This document shows positions 33,085-42,302 of a stretch of 64,000 nt of DNA, piece by piece. The notes beneath the pieces were generated by a model. It was given only the letters and a program-made list of their open reading frames with translations. It had not been told where the DNA came from and did no database searches. The DNA is taken from positions 1 to 64,000 of the forward strand of contig JAKAJO010000071.1 in assembly GCA_021813745.1 (NCBI GenBank), written 5' to 3'. This DNA comes from Acidobacteriota bacterium. GTDB lineage: Bacteria; Acidobacteriota; Terriglobia; Terriglobales; Acidobacteriaceae. The position numbers and the translations under genes are program-made. Each line of letters starts with the position of its first letter. The stretch's first letter is position 1.

Positions 33085-34431
33085 GTGAAGGGAATCTTCG
33101 TGGTAGGGGCCGGGCCGGCGGGAATGTTTGCGGCCCGGCAAATCGCTCTGGCCGGCTATGACGTCTTTATTTTGAATCGTGATATCAAGCCCGGCGGTCT
33201 GGTGGAATACGGCATTTATCCCATTAAGGAAAAGATGAAGTCTGGTCTGCGAAAGCAGTTCGCGCAGGTGCTGGCCATGCCCAATGTGCACTACTTTGGC
33301 AATGTGCAGATGGGTGAGGATCGGGCGCTGAAGATTCGGGACCTGCAAGCCATGCATCCTGCGGCGATCGTGTTCGCCTGCGGGGCGCAGGGCGCGAAGA
33401 AGCTCGGCCTTCCCGGCTCGGATGCAAAGGGTGTTTATGCAGCCAAAGACTTTGTGTATGCCTACAACCAGTTGCCTCCGTACGCCTCAATGGACTTTTC
33501 AACCGGCAAGCGAGTGGCCATTGTCGGCGTGGGCAACGTGGCCATTGATATTGCCCGCTGGGTGCTCGAAGATGCACCGAATCGGGTCACGGAGAGCGTG
33601 GTTGTGATTGCCCGGCGCGGACCGCTCGAGGTGAAGTTCGACGAGAAAGAAATTGAATATGTGGAGCAACATGTATCGCGTGACGAGTTGACCGCGGAAC
33701 TGGAGCGGGTGCGTGAGCGCTGTGCCCGCTGCAATCAGGACGTCTCGGCCGGGAAGCTTTTTCAGGAGCACTTTCGCAAGCTAGCAAATCCTGAGTACAC
33801 CGCGGTGCCGCCGCGTCTTTCGTTCCGGTTCCTCTCATCACCGAGCGCGATTGTTCCCGACGCCAGCGGGCGTATTGCGCGCCTGCAGATCGCTGAGAAC
33901 GACCTTGTCCTCAAGTCCGATGGCAGTACATCTGCCGTGGCCAATGGCCAGCACAGCGAGCTGGAAGTAGACACCTTGATCTTCGCGATCGGCGACGAGC
34001 ACGACCCGAAGATCGGCCTTCCGATGGGACCCCACGGGTATGCGACGGATTCAGACTCTGCGCACCCGAATGAGCCGGGCTATCAGGTCGTGGATCCGAA
34101 GACCGGGGCTGCAATTCCCGGCTGGTTCGTCGCCGGGTGGGCGCGCAAAGCCAGTACGGGCTTGGCGGGAATTGCTCGCCACGATGGGGAAGTGAGCGCG
34201 GCCCGAGCCATCGAGTACATACAAAGCGCCCCCGAGATGCAGACGCTGAGCGAGAGGGAGATTGTCGCCAAGCTCGAGTCTCTTGGGCTGCAGCCGGTGA
34301 CCAAAGAGGATCTTTCGCTGCTGGGCCGTGTGGAAGAGGCCATCGCACAGGAGCGCAAGGTGCCATCGTTCAAGTTTTCTAAGAACGAGGAGATGCTGCA
34401 AGCCATCGAGGAAGAGCAGATGCGCGTTTAG
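33085..34431 (+). CDS. Ferredoxin/adrenodoxin-NADP reductase-like flavoprotein
   Basis: A 448-residue FAD/NAD(P)-dependent oxidoreductase. The N-terminal FAD site is VVGAGPAGMFAARQI, the NADP site is VAIVGVGNVAIDIARW near residue 150, and the C-terminal FAD loop is GWFVAGWARKASTGLAGI near 350. The layout is that of FprA/adrenodoxin reductase, which passes electrons between NADPH and ferredoxin-type carriers. A CARC pair (residues about 213-216) is present in the middle. GTG at 33085 follows AGGGGGTGA. The redox partner is unknown. Confidence 0.82.
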   Translation: MKGIFVVGAGPAGMFAARQIALAGYDVFILNRDIKPGGLVEYGIYPIKEKMKSGLRKQFAQVLAMPNVHYFGNVQMGEDRALKIRDLQAMHPAAIVFACGAQGAKKLGLPGSDAKGVYAAKDFVYAYNQLPPYASMDFSTGKRVAIVGVGNVAIDIARWVLEDAPNRVTESVVVIARRGPLEVKFDEKEIEYVEQHVSRDELTAELERVRERCARCNQDVSAGKLFQEHFRKLANPEYTAVPPRLSFRFLSSPSAIVPDASGRIARLQIAENDLVLKSDGSTSAVANGQHSELEVDTLIFAIGDEHDPKIGLPMGPHGYATDSDSAHPNEPGYQVVDPKTGAAIPGWFVAGWARKASTGLAGIARHDGEVSAARAIEYIQSAPEMQTLSEREIVAKLESLGLQPVTKEDLSLLGRVEEAIAQERKVPSFKFSKNEEMLQAIEEEQMRV

Positions 34432-34467
34432 GCAACAGAATTGAGACGAAAAGAGTGCAGCGACCTC

Positions 34468-34499
34468 TTGACATAATAAACTGAACCGTTCAGTATTGT
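34468..34499 (+). promoter_or_regulatory. Efflux-operon promoter with embedded TetR-type operator
   Basis: TTGACA (34468-34473) is a consensus -35. A perfect 15-bp palindrome ACTGAACCGTTCAGT at 34480-34494 follows it. A -10 is likely within 34491-34499 (CAGTAT or TATTGT), so the palindrome lies between or over the promoter elements. The gene for a TetR regulator is third in the operon, making it the likely binder. Confidence 0.7.
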
Positions 34500-34517
34500 T
34501 TTGTTGGGAGGTCGCCT

Positions 34518-35312
34518 GTGATTCGTGTCCGCAATCTGGTCAAATCCTTCGGCTCCTTCACCGCCGTGAATGATGTTTCGTTCGACGTGGAGCGCGGGGA
34601 GATCTTTGCCTTTCTTGGTCCCAACGGAGCCGGAAAAACCACCACCATCAAAATGTTGACGACCTTGCTGGCGCCCACCAGCGGGTCCATTGAACTGGAC
34701 GGCCTTGATCCCCAGAAGCGCCAGAACGAGGCGCGCAGGCGCTTCGGGATTGTTTTTCAGGATCCGAGCCTCGACGGTGATCTGACGGCATGGGAAAACA
34801 TGGAGGTGCATGGCGTGCTTTACCATGTGTCCCACCGGCATCGCCGAGAGCGCATTGAGGAACTCCTCAACCTTTTTGAACTGTGGGAGCGGCGCAACGA
34901 ACTGGTCAAAACTTTTTCCGGCGGCATGAAGCGGCGGCTTGAGATTGCGCGCGGCTTTCTGCACACGCCGCGGATTCTTTTCCTCGACGAGCCGACGTTG
35001 GGCCTCGACCCGCAAAGCCGCAACCAGCTCTGGAACCATGTGAAGAAGGTGAATGAAACGGAGAAAGTGACCGTCTTCCTCACCACGCATTACATGGAAG
35101 AGGCCGATCGCGTGGCCCATCGCATTGGTGTAATGGACCACGGCAAGCTCGTGACGCAGGGAACGCCGCAGCAAATCAAGGAACAGACGGGGACACAGAC
35201 GCTGGAAGAAGCCTTCCTGGCACTGACGGGCACCACGATCCGCGATGAGAGCGCAAGCAGCGTGGACCAGTTGCGCCAATTTGCGCGCATGTGGAGCGGA
35301 GGCAAGCGATGA
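34518..35312 (+). CDS. ABC transporter ATP-binding protein, DrrA-like
   Basis: A 264-residue ABC ATPase. The Walker A is GPNGAGKTTT near residue 39, the Q-loop FQDPSLDGDLT, the signature FSGGMKRRLEIARG and the Walker B ILFLDEPTLGLDPQ, and the switch histidine is in TTHYMEEAD. The short C-terminal extension is typical of the drug-export (DrrA/CcmA-like) subfamily. GTG at 34518 has GGGAGG 6 bases before it. It energises the permease encoded next, with which it overlaps by 4 bp. Confidence 0.94.
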   Translation: MIRVRNLVKSFGSFTAVNDVSFDVERGEIFAFLGPNGAGKTTTIKMLTTLLAPTSGSIELDGLDPQKRQNEARRRFGIVFQDPSLDGDLTAWENMEVHGVLYHVSHRHRRERIEELLNLFELWERRNELVKTFSGGMKRRLEIARGFLHTPRILFLDEPTLGLDPQSRNQLWNHVKKVNETEKVTVFLTTHYMEEADRVAHRIGVMDHGKLVTQGTPQQIKEQTGTQTLEEAFLALTGTTIRDESASSVDQLRQFARMWSGGKR

Positions 35313-36055
35313 GCGCGATTTACATTCTCTGGCTGCGAGAATTGAAGCGATATGTGCGTTCGCGCGCGCAGATTGTGGCGTCGCTGGGGCAGCCGCTGCT
35401 GTATCTGCTGGTGCTGGGCTTTGGGCTCGGGCCGGTCTTTCAGCGCGCGGGTCATGGCAGCTACTTCCAATTTGTGGCGCCGGGCGTCATCAGCATGACG
35501 GTGCTGTTTTCTTCGATCTTTTCCGGCATCGGTCTCCTATGGGACCGGCAGTTTGGTTTTCTGAAAGAGACGCTTGTGGCGCCGGTGCCGCGTCTGCAGA
35601 TCATGATCGGACGCACGCTGGGTGGGGCAACAGTCGCCGTCATTCAGGGCCTGCTCGTGGTTGCGGTCTGCGTCATCGCGGGCTTTCGTCCGGTCAGCAT
35701 GACGGTCGCGCCCTTCGCGCTTGTCTTCATGGTGCTCATCGCGATTGTTTTTGCGGCTCTGGGCGTGGCGATTGGCTCTGGCCTGCAGGACATGCAGGGC
35801 TTCCAACTCATCATGAACTTTCTGGTGATGCCGATCTTCTTTCTTTCTGGCGCGCTGTTTCCGCTGGACGGACTGCCGAAGGCGCTCGGCTTCATCACCA
35901 AGCTGGACCCGCTTTCTTATGGAATCGACGGCATGCGCGCCGTGCTGATTCGGGAAGCGGTCTTTGGTTCCCATGTGGACCTGGTGGTGCTGGCCATCGT
36001 GGGTGCGATCCTGCTGGTGATTGGCGCATACCGCTTCTCGAAGATTGAGATCTAA
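35309..36055 (+). CDS. ABC-2 type transporter permease, DrrB-like
   Basis: A 248-residue integral membrane protein with about six helices and the ABC-2 pattern, including FLKETLVAPVPR after the second helix and FFLSGALFPLDGLP followed by DPLSYGIDGMR near the end. The ATG at 35309 overlaps the ATPase stop (ATGA) and has GGAGG upstream; the frame is open 18 bases further. With the ATPase it should form an exporter for lipophilic compounds or drugs; the substrate is not known. The regulator gene starts 2 bases after its stop. Confidence 0.92.
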   Translation: MSAIYILWLRELKRYVRSRAQIVASLGQPLLYLLVLGFGLGPVFQRAGHGSYFQFVAPGVISMTVLFSSIFSGIGLLWDRQFGFLKETLVAPVPRLQIMIGRTLGGATVAVIQGLLVVAVCVIAGFRPVSMTVAPFALVFMVLIAIVFAALGVAIGSGLQDMQGFQLIMNFLVMPIFFLSGALFPLDGLPKALGFITKLDPLSYGIDGMRAVLIREAVFGSHVDLVVLAIVGAILLVIGAYRFSKIEI

Positions 36056-36057
36056 GC

Positions 36058-36672
36058 ATGGTCCGGACCCGCAGCAACGAGGCGCACGAAAAAGTCATCC
36101 GGGCGGCGCTTGAACTCTTTGGCGAGCGCGGCATCGATGGCACCAGCATGGATGCGATTGCGCGGCTTTCCGGCGTGAGCAAGGCGACCATCTACAACCA
36201 TTGGGCGGACAAGGAAGCGCTGTTGATGGAGGTGATGGTCTTTGTCAACGGTCTCGATCGCGAGCGGGAGGATGTGGATACCGGCGATCTGTGCCGGGAT
36301 CTGTCAACGGTTCTGAGCCGCAGGCCGCCGAATGACATGGATGCAGAACGCAACCGCATCATGCCGACGCTGATCGCCTACTCTGCCGTTCACGTGGAGT
36401 TTGGACGGGCATGGCGCAAGCGCGTCACCGAGCCGCCGCGCCAGGCACTACGCCGCATTCTGGAGCGCGGCATCGAGCGCGGCTGCTTGCCAACCGATCT
36501 CGACATGGACACTTCACTCGCGTTGCTGCTGGGACCGATGCTCTACGTTCATATCTTTTCGAAAGACGACCCGCAGAACCGGCCCGATCTTGGCCCGAAG
36601 GTCGCCGAGGCCTTCTGCCGCGCCTTTGCTGCCAAGCCGGCAACCGACGAGCAGAAGGCAAACTTACGCTAA
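36058..36672 (+). CDS. TetR/AcrR-family transcriptional regulator
   Basis: A 204-residue TetR protein. The N-terminal helix-turn-helix is VIRAALELFGERGIDGTSMDAIARLSGVSKATIYNHWADKEAL; the variable ligand domain follows. It is the last gene of the efflux operon. The palindrome ACTGAACCGTTCAGT in the operon promoter suits TetR binding, so it probably represses its own operon until the exported compound binds. Its stop overlaps the convergent amidase stop by 4 bp. Confidence 0.93.
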   Translation: MVRTRSNEAHEKVIRAALELFGERGIDGTSMDAIARLSGVSKATIYNHWADKEALLMEVMVFVNGLDREREDVDTGDLCRDLSTVLSRRPPNDMDAERNRIMPTLIAYSAVHVEFGRAWRKRVTEPPRQALRRILERGIERGCLPTDLDMDTSLALLLGPMLYVHIFSKDDPQNRPDLGPKVAEAFCRAFAAKPATDEQKANLR

Positions 36673-38468
36673 AAAGCCGGTGGATGTTCCTCCGCGACTC
36701 CAAAGGCGCGCTCCATCGCAACCCCTGCCTGTGCAATGGTGCCTTCATCAAAGAGGCGGCCGATGAGCGTGACGCCATGAGGCACGCGGCGCGGTGGAGA
36801 GAATTTTGGAAGTGGATGCTTCGGGTCTGGCGCCCAGTCGCTGCGTGCCTCAGAGACCTCCACAAAACCCGCGCGGAAGGTCAGCGAGGGATGACCCGTG
36901 GCATTGGTAATCACGAGCATCTCGTCGCGCAGGGACGGGACCAGCAGAAGGTCAACACCCTGGAACAGCCGCGCCATCTCCAGAGCCACCTTGCGGCGCA
37001 TGCGATCTGTCTGCACAAAGTCCACGGCGGAAAGAAAGCGCGACTGGCGGAAGACGTTGGGCCACGCGTCGGGCACCTGCATCTTCAACTCGTCAAGCTT
37101 GCCGCTCAGTGTCAGTTCTTCAAACGAAGCGGCAGCTTCTGCGAAGAGAATCAGATTGAGCGAGTCATAGGGCCAGTCAGGCAGCGCAACCTCGACCGGC
37201 GTCATGCCCAGCCTCTTCACCGTCTCCAGTGCGGCGCGATCCACATCGGTCGCCGGGCTCTCCTTCATCCAGGCAGGGAAGTACCCGACGCGCAATTCCT
37301 GGACACTTGCTTGCGCGTTGAAGGCCAGCTTGCTGGGAACACACTCCACGTCGCCGGGATCTGGCCCGTAGATGGCATTCAACACGAGCAGAGCGTCTTC
37401 CACGCTGCGCGTCATGGGGCCCAGCTTGTCGAGTGTCCAGCAGAGGGTCATGGCGCCAGTGCGTGGCACGCGCCCATATGTCGGCCGCAGGCCCGTTACA
37501 CCGCAGCGCATCGATGGGCTGACAATGCTGCCGCCTGTTTCGCTGCCGATGGCAAAGCCGACCAGTCCCGCTGCCGTCGCCGCGCCGGGGCCTGCACTTG
37601 AGCCCGATGAGCCTTCTTCCAGCAACCAAGGATTCATCGTTTGCCCGCCAAACCAGATGTCGTTCAGCGCCAAAGCCCCCATGCTGAGTTTGGCGATCAG
37701 GACGGCTCCGGCGGCATTGAGCCGCTTTACCACGGCGCTGTCCTCCGCCGGAACGCGGTCACGATAGGGCTCCGCGCCGTAGGTCGTGGGAATGCCGGCA
37801 GTATCAAGCAGGTCTTTTGCACCCCACGGAATTCCGTGCAGTGGGCCGCGATAGTGTCCTGCTGCAATCTCCGCATCAGCCTTGCGGGCCTGTTCGAGCG
37901 CATGGTCGCGCAGCAGCGTGATGACACAGTGCAGCTTGGGGTTAAAGCGGTCGATGCGATGCAGGTAGATCTGCGTCAGCCGCTCGGAGGTAAGTTGACG
38001 TGCTTCAATCCAGCGCGAAAGCTGCGTGACCGGCGCGTAAGCAATCGCCTCGTCGCTCTTGGGCAAGGGGAGATGCCGGTCTGCGCTCCGCTCAAATTTG
38101 TCCGCCGCGGGCATACCAGTTGGAATGCCGGGCAGCGACGGGTTCCACGTCGTGGCGGGCGGCAGCGTGGATTCGAGTGCAAGCGCATGCGGTCCCACCC
38201 GCCGCTCGTAGACTGGCGCCATCTGCACGCGCCAGTTTTCGGCCGCCTCGGCCAGGTCGGCTTCCTTCATCTCGACCTGCATCAGTTTTTCTGCTTCTTT
38301 GAATGTGCCGACAGTGACCTCTGGGCCCACGGCCGGGGCCGTACCAAAGGCCGGCGGAGCGCCGGGGGTTGCATTCTGCTGCACGGGGGTCTGACTGCTC
38401 CCCGCGAGTGCCGAGCCCAGCAGGCCCATCGATCCAAGCGCAACAAATTCTCTGCGTGATGTTGACAT
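36669..38468 (-). CDS. Tat-exported amidase-signature-family hydrolase
   Basis: A protein of about 599 residues. The N-terminus has a twin-arginine signal (TSRREFVALGSMGLLGSALAG), so export in folded form is likely. The amidase-signature triad is visible: Lys in GAKDLLDTAG, cis-Ser in GSSGSSAGPG and the nucleophile Ser in GSETGGSIVSP. About 130 extra residues precede the catalytic domain, longer than GatA. It hydrolyses an unknown amide and is not a tRNA amidotransferase subunit, since it is exported and has no gatC/gatB partner. The start at 38468 follows GGAG and gives the normal Tat signal; the frame is open 27 bases upstream. Confidence 0.87.
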   Translation of the reverse strand: MSTSRREFVALGSMGLLGSALAGSSQTPVQQNATPGAPPAFGTAPAVGPEVTVGTFKEAEKLMQVEMKEADLAEAAENWRVQMAPVYERRVGPHALALESTLPPATTWNPSLPGIPTGMPAADKFERSADRHLPLPKSDEAIAYAPVTQLSRWIEARQLTSERLTQIYLHRIDRFNPKLHCVITLLRDHALEQARKADAEIAAGHYRGPLHGIPWGAKDLLDTAGIPTTYGAEPYRDRVPAEDSAVVKRLNAAGAVLIAKLSMGALALNDIWFGGQTMNPWLLEEGSSGSSAGPGAATAAGLVGFAIGSETGGSIVSPSMRCGVTGLRPTYGRVPRTGAMTLCWTLDKLGPMTRSVEDALLVLNAIYGPDPGDVECVPSKLAFNAQASVQELRVGYFPAWMKESPATDVDRAALETVKRLGMTPVEVALPDWPYDSLNLILFAEAAASFEELTLSGKLDELKMQVPDAWPNVFRQSRFLSAVDFVQTDRMRRKVALEMARLFQGVDLLLVPSLRDEMLVITNATGHPSLTFRAGFVEVSEARSDWAPDPKHPLPKFSPPRRVPHGVTLIGRLFDEGTIAQAGVAMERAFGVAEEHPPAF

Positions 38469-38684
38469 CGTTCTTTGCTCCGTACGCAAAACCACCCATC
38501 ATGTGCGGTGTGAGTAAACGATAGCATCTGCATTCTGCGCATGGTTCAATCGCATCTCAGCGTAATTGCGAGGCGTTGGGTGGATCAAAAATCCTCGCCT
38601 GTCCTTGAATCCATTTGTTCCATCCGTCCCAGACCCGTAGAATCAGGTTGTGCGGTTCGCTAATTCGGGACCTGTGTTCCGAAG

Positions 38685-39545
38685 GTGCCACACGTGACCA
38701 CGATGACTGAACAGGCAGCAACTCCCAAAAACGCGGCGGCAGCTTCGCCCGCATGGATCAAAATCGAGAGGGCCCGCCATCCCCAGCGGCCGTATCCCAT
38801 GGACTTTATCGAGCGGATCTTTACCGATTTCAGCGAGATTCACGGGGATCGCGCCTTTGGCGACGACGAAGCGGTGGCTTGCGGTATGGCGCGGCTGGAT
38901 GGCGAGGAGGTTCTCGTCATTGGCAATCGCAAGGGCGGCACGACCAAGGAACGCGTGCGCCGCAACTTCGGCATGCCCAATCCGGAAGGCTATCGTAAGG
39001 CGCTTCGATGCATGAAGCTCGCGGAGAAGTTCGGCCGGCCCATTTTCAGTTTCATTGACCTGCCCGGAGCCTATCCCGGTCTGGGCGCGGAAGAACGAGG
39101 CCAGGCCGAGGCAATCGCGCGCAACATTCGTGAGATGTCGCGGCTGCGCGTGCCCACAATCTCCGTCATCAGCGGGGAAGGCGGTTCCGGTGGCGCTTTG
39201 GCCCTGGCTGTGAGCGATCGGGTTCTGATTCTCGAGAATGCGCTCTACTTCGTCATCACTCCGGAGTCCTGCGCGGCCATCATGTGGCGCGACGCGAACC
39301 AGAAGCAGCTTGCCGCCGAGGCGATGCGCATCTCGGCTCCCGAAGTCAAAGCGCTTGGTTGCGTGGATGAGATTATCAGCGAGCCAGAGGGCGGCGCGCA
39401 CACCGATCACGAAGCCGGTGCGGGAATCCTGGGAACAGCCCTCAAGAAGCACCTGGCTGAATTGAAGGCAATGCCCATCGACGCACTGGTGGCCGCGCGC
39501 CAGGACAAGTTCCGCAACATCGCACAGTTTTACACGGAAGGTTAG
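38685..39545 (+). CDS. accA: Acetyl-CoA carboxylase carboxyltransferase subunit alpha
   Basis: A 286-residue crotonase-fold protein with DFIERIFTDFSEIHGDRAFGDD, GGTTKERVRRNFGMPNPEG, FIDLPGAYPGLGAEERGQ and GEGGSGGALAL. It is shorter at the N-terminus than E. coli AccA. With AccD it transfers the carboxyl group from biotin to acetyl-CoA for fatty-acid synthesis. The start may be GTG at 38685 or ATG at 38703; neither has a strong ribosome site. No accB, accC or accD is in the window. Confidence 0.95.
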   Translation: MPHVTTMTEQAATPKNAAAASPAWIKIERARHPQRPYPMDFIERIFTDFSEIHGDRAFGDDEAVACGMARLDGEEVLVIGNRKGGTTKERVRRNFGMPNPEGYRKALRCMKLAEKFGRPIFSFIDLPGAYPGLGAEERGQAEAIARNIREMSRLRVPTISVISGEGGSGGALALAVSDRVLILENALYFVITPESCAAIMWRDANQKQLAAEAMRISAPEVKALGCVDEIISEPEGGAHTDHEAGAGILGTALKKHLAELKAMPIDALVAARQDKFRNIAQFYTEG

Positions 39546-39642
39546 GCGGGTTGGCGCACTCCAAATTGATTGTCGATCTCGCTTGCAGACAGGAGATGTG
39601 TGGTCAGCATACCGCGCAACTCCGCATTCAGGAGCACGCACC

Positions 39643-40680
39643 GTGACCACGATCGCACCAGGAAAGAAAAGACTGCGGGCGTATCTCGAATTCCTCGCAG
39701 CGATTCTCTACTATTTTGTGGCACTGCGGATTGCGCGCCACAGCGCATCCGGCGTGGCCAATGAAGCGTGGATGCCGCTTGTCGAAAAGGCGATGCTGGT
39801 CTTTCTGTTGGTTACTGGGTACTCGACTTTCGGCTATCTCTTCGATCGCCAGATGAATCCCGTGCGCCAGCAGGGCTTTCCATTGCGCGAAGGCTGGATG
39901 CGCGAACTCGGCATGGGTCTCGCGGCCGGCTGGGGCTTTGCGGTGGCCTGCGTTCTTCCTGTTGCGCTTTTTGGCGGTATCGCAATCGTGATGACCGTGC
40001 AGGAATCCGCATGGGGCTGGCTGCTGGCTGACATTGCTTTCTTCGCACTGGCAGCACTTGCGGAGGAGATGATTTTCCGCGGATACGGCTTCCAGCGATT
40101 CGAGCAGAGTGTTGGTTCGGCGGGGGCGGTGCTTGGCTTCGCAGCCTTCTACGCGATTGTGGAAATGATGCGGCCGGGAGCAAACCATGCCAGTCTCGCG
40201 GTCTCCCTTGTCGTCAGCATCCTGCTGTCGGTTTCCTATCTGCGGACGCGTGCTTTGTGGCTCAGCTGGGGGATCAACTTCGGTTGGAAGGCTTCGCGCG
40301 CGCTCATCTTCGGCCTCGCTGTCAGCGGGGTCAATGTTCACTCGCCGGTAGTCGAGGGCGATCCGATGGGACCCTTCTGGCTCACCGGCGGCGGTTATGG
40401 CTTGGACGGAAGCTGGGTTACTTTTTTTATTCTTCTGCTTGCAATTCCCGTCGTCTACCGCCTGACGCGCGATCTTGATTTTCTCCACAACGCCCCTGTT
40501 CTTGTGCCGGGAGGGATTCCGGTGGATCTGGACGCGGCCGCGCGTCAGCAGCACGAAGCGGCAACCAGATCGGCAGAGCCTCCTGCTCCAGTTCTGGTGC
40601 AGATTGGACAGGCTCCGTCCGCGCCCGCTGGGGCAAGCAGCCCCCTCGGCCCAGCCGATTCCCATTCCAGCTCTGAATAG
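39643..40680 (+). CDS. CPBP-family intramembrane glutamic endopeptidase
   Basis: A protein of about 345 residues with around eight membrane segments. The ABI/CPBP catalytic motif EEMIFRGYGFQ lies near residue 145, preceded by a hydrophobic stretch; a later His (ANHASL) and the LWLSWGINFGWK segment complete the family pattern. The last 60 residues are a soluble Pro/Ala-rich tail. I chose GTG at 39643 because AGGAG stands 8 bases before it; the open frame upstream is 60 bases longer and polar. Substrate unknown. Confidence 0.85.
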   Translation: MTTIAPGKKRLRAYLEFLAAILYYFVALRIARHSASGVANEAWMPLVEKAMLVFLLVTGYSTFGYLFDRQMNPVRQQGFPLREGWMRELGMGLAAGWGFAVACVLPVALFGGIAIVMTVQESAWGWLLADIAFFALAALAEEMIFRGYGFQRFEQSVGSAGAVLGFAAFYAIVEMMRPGANHASLAVSLVVSILLSVSYLRTRALWLSWGINFGWKASRALIFGLAVSGVNVHSPVVEGDPMGPFWLTGGGYGLDGSWVTFFILLLAIPVVYRLTRDLDFLHNAPVLVPGGIPVDLDAAARQQHEAATRSAEPPAPVLVQIGQAPSAPAGASSPLGPADSHSSSE

Positions 40681-40806
40681 GTGGGGCGACAGCGTTTTTT
40701 CGGCGCGCTGGAATCGAATTTGCGGCGTCCTCAAAATTGAGTTGACCTTCCATCTTGCGCAGCACTATTGTTTGCTCAATGCTGGATGCAGCCATGGGAG
40801 GATCCC

Positions 40807-42162
40807 ATGTTCGCTACGTCGACGGTCGGCCCTCGCAAATTTGAAGGTGGATGGCGTTGCGCCCTGTGGCTGAGCGCGGTCGGCGCGGTCTGTTGCTCTG
40901 CCTTGGCGGGGGCTCAGGTACTTACCATCGACACCAGCGGACGCCCTACCACAGCGGTTCAAAGCGCCTCTGTCGACCGTCGATTCGCACAGGTGCAGCC
41001 CACTCACGTCCAGCTTCCACAAGAGGAGCTGACAACCCGAGGCCGTCAGGCTTTGATTCGTGCCCTCGCCATGGAGCAGGGGTTCGCCATGCGGCCCTTT
41101 CCAGGCGGGCACAAGGGCCTGACTCTCGAAGCCAACGGTAAGCTGGACCCGGCGGGCGAAGCCTACGTGGATATGGTGACGGACAACGGCGTCAGCGCCA
41201 AGCCCGGCGACCGGGTCGTCATCACGGATATCAAGATTGAGCGGTCAAGGATTACCCTGGACTTCAACGGGGGGCCGGACCTGAAGCATCGTTTCCTCCG
41301 GCACATCTATCTAGGCGATGAAATCTACGACTATCCGATCATCCAAGATGATGGCAGCATGCCTACCGGCGCGCGCATCTCGCTGGTGTTCCACGATCAC
41401 GTACCGAACGTTACCGGAGATCAGGTCGAGGGTCTGCTGGCCCCGCTGATCTCATTCAAAGTCAAGACGCCGATTCAGGCATTCACGGATACACTACCGC
41501 CCATGCTCAAAGACGCCATCCTGAACCATCAGGTTCTCGTCGGCATGGACACGGACATGGTGTTGTATGCCAAGGGGCACCCGGATAGGCGGATCCGTGA
41601 GATGGATGGCCAGATGCCGATTGAGGAATGGATTTACGGCAAGCCGCCTCAGACGGTCGAGTTCGTCCGCATCAACGGCAACCGAGTCATTCGCGTCGAG
41701 ATTGCAGTGGTCGGCAAGCAACCGGTTGTCTATTCCCGGGACGTGGTGGAGGGCATGATGCGTACGGACGGCACTCCGGTAGTTCCCACCGAGACTGCCC
41801 AGGACCACACCATCCAGCTGGGAGATGTTCATCGCGACCCGAATACTCAGGCTCCGGCGCCGCCACCCACGCTGGCCGCTCCGGGAGAGACGATGCCCGG
41901 CGAAAAGGGGAAGGATTCTCGGGTTGATGTGATGAAGCCCGTGCAGTTCCCAAAACAGACGCCGGACGATGCTCCCGTCGCGCACAAGCCAGGGACGCAA
42001 ACGTCGGCTCCAGCGCCGGCAGGGAATGGAAGCGTCCCGCTGCCGGCATCGAGCAGTTCCACTGGCACCGCGCCCACGCAGCCGCCGGCGGCACCTCCAG
42101 CGCAGGCACCTGCTAGCCCGCCCGCACAGCAATTTGCCGCCACCATGGCTCAGCTCGATTAG
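40807..42162 (+). CDS. Exported protein with BamE/SmpA-like region and Pro-rich tail
   Basis: A protein of about 451 residues whose family I cannot name. A signal or anchor lies at residues about 15-37 (CALWLSAVGAVCCSALAGAQ). The middle contains QVLVGMDTDMVLYAKGHPDRRIREM and EEWIYGKPPQTVEFVRINGNRVIRVEI near residues 237-295. That pattern (G-M-x-x-x-x-V, G-x-P, E-x-W-x-Y-G, V-x-F) is the BamE/SmpA fold signature. The last 110 residues are rich in Pro, Ala and Ser and probably disordered. The ATG at 40807 has GGGAGG close upstream. A periplasmic role, perhaps at the envelope, is inference. Confidence 0.65.
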   Translation: MFATSTVGPRKFEGGWRCALWLSAVGAVCCSALAGAQVLTIDTSGRPTTAVQSASVDRRFAQVQPTHVQLPQEELTTRGRQALIRALAMEQGFAMRPFPGGHKGLTLEANGKLDPAGEAYVDMVTDNGVSAKPGDRVVITDIKIERSRITLDFNGGPDLKHRFLRHIYLGDEIYDYPIIQDDGSMPTGARISLVFHDHVPNVTGDQVEGLLAPLISFKVKTPIQAFTDTLPPMLKDAILNHQVLVGMDTDMVLYAKGHPDRRIREMDGQMPIEEWIYGKPPQTVEFVRINGNRVIRVEIAVVGKQPVVYSRDVVEGMMRTDGTPVVPTETAQDHTIQLGDVHRDPNTQAPAPPPTLAAPGETMPGEKGKDSRVDVMKPVQFPKQTPDDAPVAHKPGTQTSAPAPAGNGSVPLPASSSSTGTAPTQPPAAPPAQAPASPPAQQFAATMAQLD

Positions 42163-42302
42163 GTGTTGATGTACACTCGAAAGAGCGAGTTCCGCCTAGT
42201 CCTGCGCCAGCAGGAGCGTCAGGGACCGCGCCGTTCAAGCCGCGTGCCCCATTACGGCCCGTGTGAGCAGAGACAACCCCAATAAGGAGAAGCACCCAAC
42301 TC

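Noticed and set aside
36411-37601. 396-codon plus-strand frame spanning the TetR gene end and the amidase gene
   Set aside because: It covers two well-supported genes in other frames and carries no recognisable domain.
42169-42285. 38-codon frame (MYTRKSEF...) between the BamE-like and zinc-ribbon genes
   Set aside because: Only a weak TAGGTG lies before it, its end overlaps the next gene's ribosome site and no motif is seen.
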